From Peronospora farinosa (lineage: Eukaryota > Oomycota > Peronosporomycetes > Peronosporales > Peronosporaceae): 64,000 bases of DNA. Positions 30,409-42,260 of this stretch are shown in pieces. The notes under the pieces were generated by a model. The model was not told where the DNA came from. It saw only the letters and a program-made list of their open reading frames with translations, and ran no database searches. The position numbers and the translations under genes were made by a program. Location: the NCBI GenBank assembly GCA_947646735.1, contig CANTFK010000898.1:1-64000 (forward strand), read 5' to 3'. The stretch's first letter is position 1. Every line of letters begins with the position of its first letter.

Positions 30409-31337
30409 AATGAGGACCTGAAGTATCAAATTTTCTATGTGGTACACGACACCGCCATCGGGGGGGTTAATTGGGTCGTGAAAAGACCTATGGGGCAGTA
30501 TGCCAAAGTTATTGGTGGCCCAAATTGTATAAATGGGTGATCACGTACGTGCGTACGTGTGAAACGTGTCAAATGGTGAAATTCTCGCCCCATCTGGCAG
30601 CGCCGCTGGCTAGTTTGCCTATTCCCACTGGGTGCTGGGAGTCCATTAGTATGGATTTTGTGTTTGGCCTACCGAAAGATTCGCATGGCAACACAGGTAT
30701 TGTGGTCTTTGTTGACCGTTTGAGCAAGATAGCTCACTTAGCGGCTGTGCCAGACTCGATCAATGGTGAAGGTACAGCGGAGCTGTTTATCGATCGATTG
30801 TTTCACCAACATGGCTTGCCAGTGGCAATTGTTTCTGATCGTGATCCTCGTTTCACGAGTAAATTGTGGAAGTCCGTCTTTCAGGTGCTGGGCACCCGTT
30901 TAGACATGTCCACAGCGGATCATCCGCAGACCGATGGTCAAATCGAACGCTTGAATCGCGTTGTTGAACATATCCTCCGCAGTGTTTGTGCTGAAACGCC
31001 TAAGCGATGGAGCTCTATGCTCCCTGTTGTTAAGTGTGCACTCAATAACTCCGTGCACGCCTCTACTGGCTACACTCCGTTCTATGTGAATGGCCTCACA
31101 CACCCACGCGTTCCGTTAACGCTACCACCGAGTGGTTCAGGGCTTGGTGGGGGAGAGGTTGCCGATCGGCTTGCTGATGTCAGCTTTACTGCTGATAGGA
31201 AGGAGGTGAACGCGTTTCTCGCGACGCGACTGATAGTCTTAAGACATGTGCAAGACGCAATGGATGATAGCCAAGATAAACAAAAAGAATATGCTGATTC
31301 TAAAGGCAAAAGTTGTATTGATTCTGATGATGTCTAA
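30256..31337 (+). pseudogene. Gypsy C integrase
   Basis: Two overlapping frames (30256-30540, 30471-31337) with a frameshift at about 30460. The zinc finger is split (H in VVHDTAIGG, GREKTYGAVC, CETCQMVK). The core is complete in the second frame: D in SMDFVFGLPKD, D in VSDRDPRFTSKL and E in GQIERLNRVVEH. The C-terminal end stops at 31335-31337, where codons of the following region continue degenerately. Confidence 0.85.
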
Positions 31338-31930
31338 ATACAAGTCTTAAAAGACTCTAAGAATCTACCTACAAGAGTAGTATCAGCTGTGTTTACGATT
31401 AAATTGCTTCCGCGCTTCATCGAATCTTTTTACGGTCGTGTCCAAGAAAGGCTTAGCGTATACACTACACCTGCCGCGAAAATTGCGTACACACCCCTTG
31501 TTCTACGTTGGCGTGCTTCAGCCATATCTGAATCCGTCCCAAGTGAATACTAAGGCGCTTGCGCCGACCTCGTCGGCACAGCCGCAGGGCGTATCATCTG
31601 GACCAAGATGTCAAGCTGCCCCTTCAATCGGTTCCGACTCTGCTCCAACGACTTGAGGCGAGTCTGCATCTGCACATTCTCAAGGAGAGACTTCACCTCC
31701 TGAAGTAGGTCGGCATGACCTTGCGCCGATACACCGGCCTCCTCCGGCATTGCTCGATGAGAAGGGGAAACCTTAGTTCCATGTGGAACGTCTTCTGCAG
31801 AAGCGTCTTCGGCACGGTGAAAATCAGTATTTGGTGAAGTGGCGATTCTACCCCGAGTCGTGGAAATCATAAGAATTCGAGGCTCCTCTACAGCAGGACT
31901 GCCCGTACGCCGTGGACATTTTTAAACGTC
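31338..31930 (+). pseudogene. Gypsy C integrase C-terminus and chromodomain
   Basis: Degenerate SH3-like part (LLPRFIESF, KGLAYTLHLPRKLRTHPLFY at about 31450), a linker, and a chromodomain remnant at about 31766-31930: FHVERLLQKRLRHGENQYLV, then KWRFYPESWKS and FEAPLQQDCPYAVDIF, interrupted by TAG and TAA. Opposite this segment lies an antisense coiled-coil frame. Confidence 0.7.
31550..31870 (-). CDS. Antisense coiled-coil fragment in Gypsy C
   Basis: 106 codons opposite the linker and chromodomain of C, with a heptad-like stretch (LLQEVKSLLENVQMQTRLKS). It occupies the same place relative to pol as the coiled-coil ends of the B1 and D2 antisense frames. Remnant; no function claimed. Confidence 0.4.
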   Translation of the reverse strand: MISTTRGRIATSPNTDFHRAEDASAEDVPHGTKVSPSHRAMPEEAGVSAQGHADLLQEVKSLLENVQMQTRLKSLEQSRNRLKGQLDILVQMIRPAAVPTRSAQAP

Positions 31931-32594
31931 AAGCGAAGGACCAACCTGTTGGCGATGGAGATTCCCTTTGTAGTGATGAGGGACGGCGAGTTCACGGCCT
32001 AAGCTTGTCGTGTAATCGCGGCTAAAGAGTAGCTCAAACACTTTTGTGCTGCGTAGCAGACGCATATTGCGTCTGTTGTGACGGCAAATTGCCTCGAGCC
32101 TTCGATTTAGTGTAGTCGTAACGCATTTTTCATTCGAGACGATCGTCTGCCACGTCTTAGCTTGCGCGTCGAGGCCCACATGCTGCTCAAGCGTCGCGAA
32201 TAGTGTGCCCAGCGGCTTCAAGCCTTATCCTCTTCCACCTCGGTTTCGCCCACGAAGAAAAGGAGGGGAACACATTTTATGGGAGGAACCGATGTACCAC
32301 GTGGTTGCCTAGCAAGGCGTGCCAAATATTGGTTTTGCGTGGTAACGTGTGGTACCAGATATCGTTTGCGAAGAGCCATTTGCGTAGCGATATCTTGTGG
32401 CGAAGTGGCCTCAAGCCCAATAAATAAGCCTGAGATGGATTGACTAGACACCTCCTTGAGTCACTCCAAAGATAGTGGTTTGAACTTATACTGTCTTTGG
32501 CCCTGTATTTGGACATACTCTTTAACTGGAGCTTTGCGCCTTCCTCTTTGTCAACGGTCCGTTGTTGTTGCTCATCAAGTTGGTTAGTGACCAT
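31922..32594 (-). pseudogene. Antisense ORF remnants downstream of Gypsy C pol
   Basis: Three overlapping minus-strand frames (32277-32594, 32218-32451, 31922-32221) look like one protein broken by frameshifts, with helical basic stretches (NEKCVTTTLNRRLEAICRHN; ATQMALRKRYLVPHVTTQNQ). They lie after the pol end where B1 and D2 carry their antisense gene. No domain recognised. The 3' LTR of C is missing, so the start cannot be measured. Confidence 0.4.
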
Positions 32595-32599
32595 GGCCC

Positions 32600-33070
32600 T
32601 TGACGATACGTCATGTGGGTTTTGTAACCCTGTTAGCGCACCCGCAGCCTCACGTTCATGGAAAGAATTTGGTGCATGACTAGAGTCATCTTCACTTTAA
32701 TTGTGGTTGGTAAGGACCCATAAAGAACATATAGACAATGTCACTTTCTTGATCCTCCGCTTCATCGCGATCTCCTACAAGGAATTCTTAAAGAGTCTCG
32801 GATTTATTGTCAGGAGGCGTAAGAGTATTGCGTTGATACATCAGTTTAAAATATCTAGCATACGTACGTCCGTGAGTGTCAACGTCTCGATTCATGATGA
32901 ATAGAAGATGAAGCGACGCACCAAACAGCCGCTACTGATGGCAAGAGGCGACTGATGAAAATAGGCACAAGAGAGTCTTATGTAACGTACGAAATCGAAA
33001 GCCGCAGGCTAAGTCGTCTAATATATATATTCTACCATTTACTGCGTATGTTACCTAATTACAACAGGTT
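32600..33070. other. No gene; possible Copia LTR at the right end
   Basis: AT-rich DNA. The last bases ...TACAACA directly before GGTTATGAGCCC (33068-33079) would be the end of a Copia 5' LTR, but no matching LTR copy is in the window. Confidence 0.4.
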
Positions 33071-33079
33071 ATGAGCCCA
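33068..33079 (+). promoter_or_regulatory. Copia-2 primer binding site overlapping the start codon
   Basis: GGTTATGAGCCC is complementary to the anticodon stem-loop of initiator tRNA-Met, as in half-tRNA-primed Copia/Ty5-type elements. It contains the Gag ATG (33071). The same 12 bases occur in the intact Copia at 62711-62722. Confidence 0.75.
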
Positions 33080-34528
33080 AATCCGGCTCCGCCAACGGTC
33101 GAAGACTCGATCCTTGCTTCTGCAATCACGGTCGCGAAAGGGACGTGCCAGAGCCAACTGTCGTTGTCGACACCCAAGCCCACGAAAGGGATGCGGACAC
33201 AGATGGAAGGGTTTTCACGATGCTCCAGGCGCTCGAGGCGTCGCAGTTGAAGATGCAGGTCGATGAGGAAGAGCGGCTGCGAAGAGCGATAGATGCGGGA
33301 TTTTACGCATTGGAGCTCGACCGTGGCATGAGAATGGGCGGCACTTCAATGCATAGGGACGCACTTTGCTACGACGCGCCTCGACCATCATGCGGGCAAA
33401 TGCGCTTGGCGCAACCAGAGAGCTCGCTTATAGAACCTTTCGGGCCGCAACAAGGCGTCATACAACATAAAGCTTGACTACAAGCACCCTCTATGCGCCG
33501 ACGCCGGCTCATGCGTATGAGCACGTACCAGCACCTCCAGTGCAACTAGCGCCGATGCAAGAAATTCTGATGCGTACACCGGAAGCGTGCAACGCAAGCT
33601 CACCACTCGAAATTTCGATGGATGTGAGCTGTACTAAGTCCTCTGCACGGGATTCTCGGATTAAAAGAAAAACGTTCCTCTGAAAAGTCTCGATGGCGCA
33701 GAATGCATGTGGCTTCGCGTGGGCGGAATATGTCAAGTTTAATTTATGGGGACACTATCTGGCGGTCACGGCTGAACGCTATTACCAGAAACAAGCTGAC
33801 ACCTGGTGGCTCGAGAACGCGACACTTGATCACGTGATGGGTCGGCTGTAGCACACGTTCAGGTTGAAGATCACGGTGTCGCAAAGCATGAAGCTCTTTA
33901 CCGCACGAAAAGACCCGAAGCGGTCATGGCCGGAACATTTTATCTACTTTATTGCTATTTGCGACGCGTGCGGTGGTGGCGCCGAGGCACAAGTAATGGA
34001 AAACATCGTCCATTACGCGTCGAGTGAACTCAGCACCGTGTTAATGGCGAAGTGGTCGTACCTCCTAAACACTAGGAGGTACGACCACTTGAGCCAAGCG
34101 GAAGAGCTGGCGCACTTCGGACAAGCCGTCGAGATTAGGAACACGACGGGACGAACTTTCGGTCGTGAGGTCGTCGTAGCGTTAGCAGATAGCAAGACGC
34201 AGAAGGAGACTCGCACGTGCTTCAAATGGGTAAAGAAAGAGCATCTGAAGGTCGACTGCAGGTTCAAGAAGAAAGCCAAGGACGACGACAATGACAGCAG
34301 CATTAATGAAGAGATCATTATGGTCGTGCAAGATAGCAGCAGCGACGCACAAAACGACTGGATCCTTGACAGCAGACCTTGCCTCCATCTCGTCAATGAT
34401 ATTCGACTGGTGATGAATGCGAAGAAGTGCAGCGACGAGGTCTCGCTTGCCGACAATAAAAATCTTGTACTGAAAAAGGTCGCCGACGTGCGTCTCTTTG
34501 TCATTGCTGACGGCAGAAATAGAATTGT
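33071..34528 (+). pseudogene. Copia-2 Gag-protease, truncated by B2
   Basis: Homologous to the first ~520 residues of the intact Copia polyprotein (62718 leftwards) but broken by stops and frameshifts. Pieces: MSPNPAPPT start at 33071, 33145-33477 (DEEERLRRAIDAGFYALELD), 33660-33870 (WWLENATLDHVMGRL), and 33864-34528 (MKLFTARKDPKRSWPEHFIY, then EELAHFGQAVEIRNTTGR). The zinc knuckle is degraded (CFKWVKKEHLKVDC) and so is the protease site (WILDSRPCLHLVND, where DSGAS is expected). It ends at the LTR of B2. Confidence 0.8.
34050..34090. repeat. Perfect 17-bp hairpin in Copia-2 gag
   Basis: Arms 34050-34066 and 34074-34090 are perfect reverse complements (AAGTGGTCGTACCTCCT / AGGAGGTACGACCACTT) with a 7-nt loop. 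The related Copia gag at 61650-61720 has no such palindrome. Confidence 0.95.
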
Positions 34529-34868
34529 TGTAATGGGCTTCATTACACACATAGCATTTACTGAATAAACATTTACATATGTAGACAGGTGATGGGCCCG
34601 AATAGCGGGCACAGCGTGGTAATTTATTATTGGTCTATTATTGAGGCCTAAAGTCCCAATATGGACCAATGATAAATCAACCTGAAATGTGTGGTTCCCG
34701 AAAGGCGGGAACACTGTCGAAATAATTACGACTAAAATCTTCGTAATTAGTACGAATTAAAACCAAAATAAAAATCAGAGTTAAATTTACTTAATACCTA
34801 ATACTTGGGCTTGAGTCTTCCTCGAGCGCGCGTGTAAGCTAGCGACGGTACGTTCTAGCCCCGTTACA
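34529..34868 (+). mobile_element. 5' LTR of B2
   Basis: 340 bp, TGTAATGGG to CCCCGTTACA, closely similar to the two B1 LTRs. The primer site TGGTAGCACTT starts at 34871. Confidence 0.9.
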
Positions 34869-34894
34869 CCTGGTAGCACTTAGTAGTCCTTCCT

Positions 34895-35944
34895 ATGCCC
34901 GAGTTTGGGATGAGCGAATCGTCGTACTTTGACGCTTCAGATTTATTTCTGGAGCACGCGACTTTTCTCCATCTTACTGGTGTTGAGTGTGATGCCCTTA
35001 ATCGCCTCGCGAAGATATCGGGAGAGGCAATCGTCGTGTCGCTGATGAGATCAGCGACCCCTGACGCGCAACGTCTCGCCATACATGAGTTTATGGCACG
35101 CGAGCTCGCCGAATCCAACCGGCGAGGCTTAACTCCCTCGCGCCCTTCACGTAATGAGGCCGTGAAGATGGAAACCTCCTCCTACTCTGGAGAAGGTAAG
35201 GACCGGTTGTCGCTGAATCGGTGGTTCCGAGAAGTTGATATCGCCATCGCCTCGAGACTTCTTGAGGCTCCCCAGGCGAAGGTCAACTTTCTTCTTTCCC
35301 GCCTCACCGGGAAGGCCAAGGAGTGGGCCCTTGGTAAGCTCGTTGTGGACGAGCACGCATTCCTCACCTTGGATACCATCCAGGACGATCTTCGTCTTGC
35401 TTTCGAGCCACCACAAGAGGAGAAATTAGTGCGATCAAGATTCCTGTCGATGCGACAGGGTAAAATGGCGATGCGCGATCACGTGCAGATGGCAAGGCAT
35501 CTGGCGTCGTGTATTATCACGCACCCCATGTACATGTACACGCAGGTGAATGTCTTTGTGGATGGTATGCGTGAGGGGCATACCCGTTTATCGCTGGAGC
35601 GCGCCGAGCCTGCCACATTGGAAAAGGCATTTGCCATCGCACTCCGTGAGGACTTAAGGGTCACAAAGGCATATGCCAAACCCTCGGTCGTCACCGTTAC
35701 CCGGCCTTCTGGTCCAGAACCTATGGATTTCGACGTGATTGAGTCGTCGGGTGACCGACGACGTGTCATTTCCCATAAGGGTGACGCTCGCAACGGGCGT
35801 CAAATGGTTTGCTTTCGTTATCGCAAGGCAGGACATCACGCGGCAGATTGCCGTGCGCCAGCCCCAATATCGGTGCAAGTAGTGGACGCCCATCATGAGG
35901 GTGCTGTACCGGCCGCACGTCCAAAAAACGGTCGGGACCAGTAG
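34895..35944 (+). CDS. Gypsy B2 Gag
   Basis: 349 codons, the same length as B1 Gag and more than 90% identical by eye. The zinc knuckle is damaged: [14 protein letters not shown] has Tyr where the second Cys is required ([14 protein letters not shown] in B1). The ATG is 27 bp after the LTR. RNA packaging would likely be impaired even though the frame is open. Confidence 0.85.
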   Translation: MPEFGMSESSYFDASDLFLEHATFLHLTGVECDALNRLAKISGEAIVVSLMRSATPDAQRLAIHEFMARELAESNRRGLTPSRPSRNEAVKMETSSYSGEGKDRLSLNRWFREVDIAIASRLLEAPQAKVNFLLSRLTGKAKEWALGKLVVDEHAFLTLDTIQDDLRLAFEPPQEEKLVRSRFLSMRQGKMAMRDHVQMARHLASCIITHPMYMYTQVNVFVDGMREGHTRLSLERAEPATLEKAFAIALREDLRVTKAYAKPSVVTVTRPSGPEPMDFDVIESSGDRRRVISHKGDARNGRQMVCFRYRKAGHHAADCRAPAPISVQVVDAHHEGAVPAARPKNGRDQ

Positions 35945-35988
35945 GTGCAGGGCGCCCTACTGGTTGAAACGGAGGTCCGGGTCCCCCG

Positions 35989-36467
35989 GTGGCAGCCCAA
36001 CCTTCCCGTCCCCCTGCGCAACGCGCACGATTAAAAGCCACCACTACGAGTGGTGATTCACGCCTGATTATTGTCAGTTTACATGTCGCCGGCGTCCGGC
36101 GACCTCTGCGAGCACTCCTGGACTCAGGAGCAACAAACAATTTCTTTCGTGAATCTTGTTTGTCGATGCTGCCTTCCAGCATTCAGGTCCGTGAGGGACC
36201 TGGCCAAGTCGTCGTCAAGTTGGCTGACGGGAAACCACACCCGCAATCGCGGCGCGAAGTGTTGAAGCCGTACACGTTTGATGGCTTTCGCAGTAATGAT
36301 GATTTTTTGGTAATCGCGATGAATTATGCATTCGATAGCATACTGGGCATGCCATGGTTGGCACGTTATAAGCCCCAGATCGACTGTGTAGCCAGATCAG
36401 TGAGACGTCGACGCAAGTTCGATATCAGTGAAGTGTTCACCCATCTCTTGGTATCTCCAAGTGACTG
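35989..36467 (+). CDS. Gypsy B2 protease, truncated
   Basis: A single frame with the catalytic LLDSGATNNFF motif and ILGMPWLARYKPQIDC, intact where B1 is frameshifted. It continues to about codon 160 (LLVSPSDC) and then runs into inverted C sequence, stopping at 36510. The pol part is lost. Confidence 0.75.
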
Positions 36468-36469
36468 TC

Positions 36470-38251
36470 ATGAGGAACCACAATACGCGGAGGATCCGCC
36501 ACATCTGTAAGATAATACAACAGACCCTGATCGATAGAATATTGATGGAGGCTCGCACGTAATCTTGCTGACAATTCTATGTACGAGTCTTTAAACTCAT
36601 CACTACCAAGAGAATGTAGCAACGCTATACAGTGATCATCTTTAGCATAAGCCGATCGAACGAGATCAATGATAGAAGACGACAACTTCGTAACATGAGC
36701 AAGCTCATAGTCAGTTCTGCGTGACAACGCATCAGCCAAAGCATTTTGCTTTCCCGGCTTATATTTTACCTCGAAATTATATTCGGCAAAGAATGACAGC
36801 CGTCTGGCCATTATCTGCGAGAGATGCGGCGACTGAGTCGCAGTGCGTAAAGACGCATGATCGGTATCGATGACAAAAGTCTTCGAGCCCAGCAGATGAA
36901 CTCTGAATTTGACTAGAGCATACTTCATTGCGAGTAGCTCTTTGTCATGGGCCTGGGTGATTCTTCTTTGCAGCTTTTAGCTGGCGAGATTCAAGGGCGA
37001 TCACACGCTCACGACCTTCATCATCTGTTTGTAACAGAGCACTGCCAATGGCAAAATCCGACGCGTCACAAAAAACGCTAAACGGTCGGTCAGGGTCTGG
37101 CAAAGCAAAATAGGAGCACGAAGAAGGCTAGCCTTCACCGCTTGAAAAGCATCCTCATGTTCGGCATGCCAACACCATTCTACATCCTTTTTAAGGAGAG
37201 TGGATAATGGCCGAGCCATATCAGCGTAATTCTTGCTGTATTTGTGTAAGTAATTGGCAAGGCCAAGCCACTTGCGCAAGCTCTTCTGAGACTGTGGAAC
37301 AGGCCAATCGACTATGGCTTTGACCTTAGCGGGATCCGCTCGGAGGCCTCGCTTCCCAATGAAGCACCCTAGAAAGGAAATTTCTTCAGCCCCAAAGATG
37401 CACTTAGATGCATTAGCATATAGCTTATTAGTGCGCATGCACTCGAGCACAGCTCGTAGATGAACAATATGGTTCTCAATATCTAACCGCCCATGTTCAG
37501 CCCGACTATGGACAAAAATGTCATCAAAGTACGTCTGTGCATAATTTCGATGGGGTAAAAACAATTGCGTCATCAAACGGTTAAACGTAGCCGAAGAATT
37601 AGATAGCCCCAGGGGCATCACCAACCACTCCCAGAGCATACCGCTCGGAGTACTAACAGCAGTAAGCGGAATATCGCTAGCTCGCATAAGCAATTGGTAA
37701 AAACCATCGATTAAGTCAAGCGCACTGTACATGGTACAACCGAACATATTGTTCTGAAGAACATCCTTTTTAGGTATTGGCGTCTTTTCAGGTATAGTGG
37801 CTGCATTGAGCTTATTATAAGCATGAACGATACGCCATTTACCATTCGATTTCTTAACACAGAAAGTGGGTGTCGAGTGCGGAGATTTACTCTCGCGCAT
37901 CATACCCGCCGCGTGATTTACACGAAAGATCTCGTCAACGAAGGCACACTTTTCTTTTGGCAAAAGCCACTGCCGTGTTACGCAGTATTTGGCTCCAGGA
38001 ACCATGTCAATCTCATGACGTACACCGTTATCACGGGATAGATCAGAGATTGGGTCGTGACACACCACGTCCTGAAATTCTTTGACCAAAGGAAAGCAGG
38101 GATCCGAAAGATTCTTCATGAATGAGGATTCGCTACGTGCACTAAGTGCCGCCTTTGTATCTTCGAGAACTGTCTCATCGACAAGCGAGGATGAGTTCAG
38201 CTCGAGGTTAGGTCGAATGACCATCATATCGGATAGATCACCAGCCTTCAA
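36470..38251 (-). pseudogene. Inverted copy of Gypsy C RT/RNase H
   Basis: The minus-strand ORF 38251-37001 encodes the same 416-residue RT as 28627-29877, with YFDD and the same frameshift end. The RNase H piece runs from 36928 to about 36470 and is longer than in the left copy because the TAG at 30223-30225 is TCG here. Both ends are cut, so no LTR, gag or integrase goes with it. It is a fragment and cannot be an independent insertion. Confidence 0.9.
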
Positions 38252-38325
38252 GGCTTATTTATATTGATCCTCGGACATTTCGTCTAGTTTTAATAGAGCG
38301 CTTAAAAATTGGGAGGGCCTCAAGG
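36470..38325 (-). repeat. Right arm of the 1856-bp inverted repeat
   Basis: Reverse complement of 28553-30408. The inner end joins B2 at 36469/36470 and the outer end joins D1 sequence at 38325/38326. Confidence 0.95.
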
Positions 38326-38395
38326 TGAACCTCACCATTTACATCACCTTTCACTGCGTTGACCAGGGTATACAATTGTTCACTAACATTACTAA

Positions 38396-41300
38396 ATGGA
38401 TGGACGAGAGCGTCTTGAAGACCGACAAAAAGAAACGGTATGCTGCTCAAGGCTGGGATGCCTTGAAGGACAGCCCGTTCTATGATGTTCTGTGGAAACA
38501 CCGTGATGTGTTTCCAGCAGAAGTGCTGATCCGCCTACCGGCCGATAGGGGCATCAGGCGCGAGACTGACCTGTATCCTAACACCAAATATTGTGTGACC
38601 AGGCAGTGGCTGTTGCCGAAGGAACAAGTCGATTACATCGATGAGTTCTTCGACAAGCGAGCTAAGGCGGGACATGTACGTGAGAGCAAGTCGACTCACT
38701 GCAGCCGACCTTCTGTGTGCGTAAAGACACGGATGGATGGCGCGTGGTTCATGCTTATAATAAGCTGAACACGGCCACCATTTCAGCTTAAACGCCGATC
38801 CCGCGGAAAGATGTTTTGTTGAAATCCATGGGAAAGTCAACTATCTTTTCCGCGTTGGATCTGAAGGATGGCTACTATCAGGTTCTCATGACAGATACCG
38901 AAGTAGCCAAAACGGCAATAAGCACCCCAAGGGATATGCTGTGGGAGTGGCTTGTGATGCCACAAGGGTTGCTAAATGCTCCGGCAACTTTCAACCAAGT
39001 AGTGGCTCACGTGATGCGTCAGCACTGTGCCTACGCGCCCCATTACTTTGACGATGTATTCGTGCATAGTAGGGCGGAGGACGGTCTGAGCGCGATAAAG
39101 TCGCACAAGCGCCATTTAGACTCTGTGTTGCAGACTCTGGGTGACGCCCATTTATACGTTATCTTGCAAAAGTGTGTAACAAAGGTACCCGAGATACCTG
39201 TATTGGGCTGCATCGTAGGTGCACATGGTGTACGAGTAGACTTAGAAAAGTTTAAGGCTATCAAGGAATGGCCAGTCCCACGACACGTGAAGGATATGCG
39301 CCAATTCCTTGGGCTCGCTAATTACTTGCATAAGTACAGCAAGAATTATGCGGAGCAGACTAATCCATTGTCTGATCTTTTGAAAAAGGATACAGAATGG
39401 ACTTGGTCAAAGGAGCAAGAAGATGCATTCACATCAGTGAAGCGATATCTTGTAGAGGCACCGGTCTTGACATTGCCAGACGCGGATAAGCCCTTTAGCG
39501 TCGTCTGCGATGCAAGCAATTTTGCAATCGTCAGCGTGCTCATTCAGAAGGATGACAGCGACATTGACCGTGTCATTTCTTATCAGTCTCGGCTTTTAAA
39601 AGCTGCCGAGCTGAATTACCCTGTGTATGACAAGGAGCTACTTTCAATTAAGTATGCCCTTGTGAAGTTTCGGGTGCACCTCTTGGGCACCGAGCCTTTT
39701 GTGGATTTATAAGAATCACGAATCACTGCGGACCGCTATAAATGCACCGCACCTCTCGCCTAGAATGGCGAGATGGATAACATTCTTCTCTGAATATAAT
39801 TTTAAAGATGAATTTAAGTCAGGTAAGTCGAATGTCTTGGCTGACGCGTTATCGTGCAGACCAGACTTCGAGGCAAGACACCAGGATAGTGTGTCTCGTG
39901 TGAAAGCACAAGTAGAGTCGTCAACATTGGCAGCCATGAAGGCCTACCATGTGACGAGCTCAATGGACTCCGATATAAAGGAGTGTTACAGTCAGGACGA
40001 ACATTGTCGCCTGCTGTTGGATCATTTTGGTGGACGAAAGGTTAACTTTCCGTCGCACCTCAAAGCGAAACTATAGCGCTTTAGTTACAGTGATGGCCTG
40101 TTATGGCATCAACTGTCACCCTGTGATCCCTTGAGAATCTATGTCCCCCATGACACAGATCTTAAGCTAATGATACTTCACGAGTGCCATGATGCGCCAT
40201 CTAGTGGGCATCTGGGCCGTGAAAAAACAATCTTACGAGTGTCAGAGGAATTTTGGTGGCCCCACCTATATTGGTGAGTGGCAACTATATTCGCTCTTGT
40301 ACGGAGTGTCAGCGCATAAAGCCTGCACCTTCGAACAGTGCGCCACTGAAGCCACTGCCGATTCCAACGGATTGTTGGAAGTCGGTCAGTTTGGACTTCA
40401 TGTTTGGCTTACTGCCTGACCACAAAGGCAGGACGGGGCTCGTCGTCTTTATAGCAAGATGGTGCATTTGGCACCATGTAGCGCCAAAATCTCAGGAAAA
40501 GAGGCTGCCCTCTTGTTTCTGGATCACGTGTATCGACTACACGGGATGCCCGAGTCCATAGTATCGGACCGGGATCCGCGTTTTACGTCGGGTTTTTGGC
40601 GACATGTGTTTGAGCTGCTGGAAAGCAAGCTCCACATGTCAACCGCTGATCATCCCCATACTGATGGCCAAACATAACGTGCCAATCGAGCTGTGGCGGA
40701 TGTGTTGCGTACAGTAGCGACTCCTAAAGAATGGAGCAAGCAATTGCCATTCGTGGAGTTTGCTATTAATAACAGTGTTCACGCCAGTACGGGTGAAACA
40801 CCGTTTTACATTAACGGACTGCGCCATCCTCGGACGCCAGTCTCGTTTTTGCGCAGCCCGAGTCTTAGTGGGGGAGGGCCCCTCACTTCGCTCGGTGCGA
40901 ATGCCAAAAAAGGCCAAGGCTGCCCTAGTGACCCTGCTTGTTTAGAAGTGGTCACGACCCCTACACGTGCCGCAGAGAAGACACGCCAATAAATGCCAGT
41001 GCTCTTTGACGATAACACTGTACTGTTATCAACAGCGTCGACCCATGAACGACCTCTTAGAGGCGTTATAGGCGAGCTGGATGCTAAAAGTGTGAGCGAA
41101 GCTCAGCGCTTTGTAGATGAGCAATTAGCCATCACACGTAAAGTCCGTGACGCGATGGAAAGCGCACAGGACAAGCAAAAACAATATGCGGACTAACATG
41201 ATCGCAAAAACAATGAACACTTAAGAGTTGGGGCGAAAGTGATTTTAAGGACTGCTACCCTATCTTAATATGCAAATTCTGTACTACCTGGCGATACAAC

Positions 41301-41400
41301 TAATCTATTGCCCTGATTCATTGAGCCATTTATGGTGGTTGAGAAGTTTATTTACCTAATATATAGGCTCACTCACTGCATCTGTATGCAATTTAATACG
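38396..41400 (+). pseudogene. Gypsy D1 Pol (RT, RNase H, integrase)
   Basis: [22 protein letters not shown] (38588 on), a 1-nt deletion near 38706 relative to D2, TAA at 38789-38791, then ORF 38816-39712 with FSALDLKDGYYQVLM and HYFDDVFVHSRAE (YFDD). RNase H: VVCDASNFAIVSVLIQ, then a frame change at 39710 and NVLADALSCRPDF (39699-40076). Integrase in pieces: GHLGREK region and CTECQRIK (40300), VSDRDPRFTSGF (40459-40677) and, after TAA at 40675, RANRAVADVLR. The C-terminal part is degenerate to about 41400. Dead. Confidence 0.85.
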
Positions 41401-41409
41401 GCGCAGGAA

Positions 41410-42203
41410 CTATGCTTCGAAATTGTTGTTTGTTTCATTTAAACGCAGCACGACGGGGATAGGGAAAGCACGACCTTCTGATTTGCCTTGTCTTTTTAAT
41501 GATGGAAAGACGCTAAACAGCTTATTAGCGTCAATAGTGGCACGCTCTAGGAAAGTCGCACTAAAACCATTCGAGTGTGAAGGTTTGGATGGCGGTGGCA
41601 TTGGTGGCAATCATAAATCACGTAGCTGTCCTCGCAACGGCGAGCTATTGAGGCCGAATGTGAAGAGTGAGGCCGAATGTGAAGTCGAAGGAGCTTTTTA
41701 GCTTACCTTCGCCTGACTGACTCTTCATTATGGATTGTCAAGATTGCAGACGTAGGACTAACAGAGACGGACGAGGGTAAATCGCTAACCTGTTGTTGAG
41801 CCGCGGCTGATTTATTCGAAGCAGCGCACTCAGTTGTGGTCTTTGCTCTCATTGACGCAGACGACGAGGCATGACCCTCGCTGTCAGGAAATATGGAAGT
41901 TTCCTGAACGTTGGGTGCCTCTAGTGATAGGGACTTATGTCCCATCAGAGCACTGTGCTCATCACCACTTTAGGGTGATGGCAATGGTGTGTAATCAATG
42001 TATTCTACAATGAGAGACAGATCTTCATCCGCACAATAGTGGGATGGATCCGTGTCCTCTTCTGACATGCTGACATTAGATGTCGGCGTTTTCACAGAGA
42101 CACTTAGCTACGGCTGCAAGTTGTCGCGGCGCGTACGCTTTGTGCTGGTCTGCATGGGCGCCTTTGCAGGCGACCCATCAGCCTTACCACGTTTCGGTGG
42201 CAT
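41410..42203 (-). pseudogene. Gypsy D1 antisense ORF remnant
   Basis: The antisense start MPPKRGKADGSPAKAPMQ is intact at 42203, 57 bp from the 3' LTR, and continues KRTRRDNLQP before a stop. Further homologous pieces are PSHYCADEDLSLIVEY, SALMGHKSLSLEAP (41945 down) and ATIDANKLFSVFPSLKRQGK (41610-41410). All match the D2 antisense protein although the surrounding DNA is clearly diverged. Confidence 0.6.
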
Positions 42204-42260
42204 TGTCCCTTTATTGGATGTTTAACAGAAATGTAAAAATCGACTAAAAGAGGGGGATAG

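Larger units (their letters stand above)
34529..36469 (+). mobile_element. Gypsy B2, 5' part only
   Basis: LTR, gag and most of protease of a family-B element inserted in Copia-2. It breaks off at about 36468, where inverted C pol sequence begins, so pol, the antisense ORF and the 3' LTR are missing. Confidence 0.85.
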
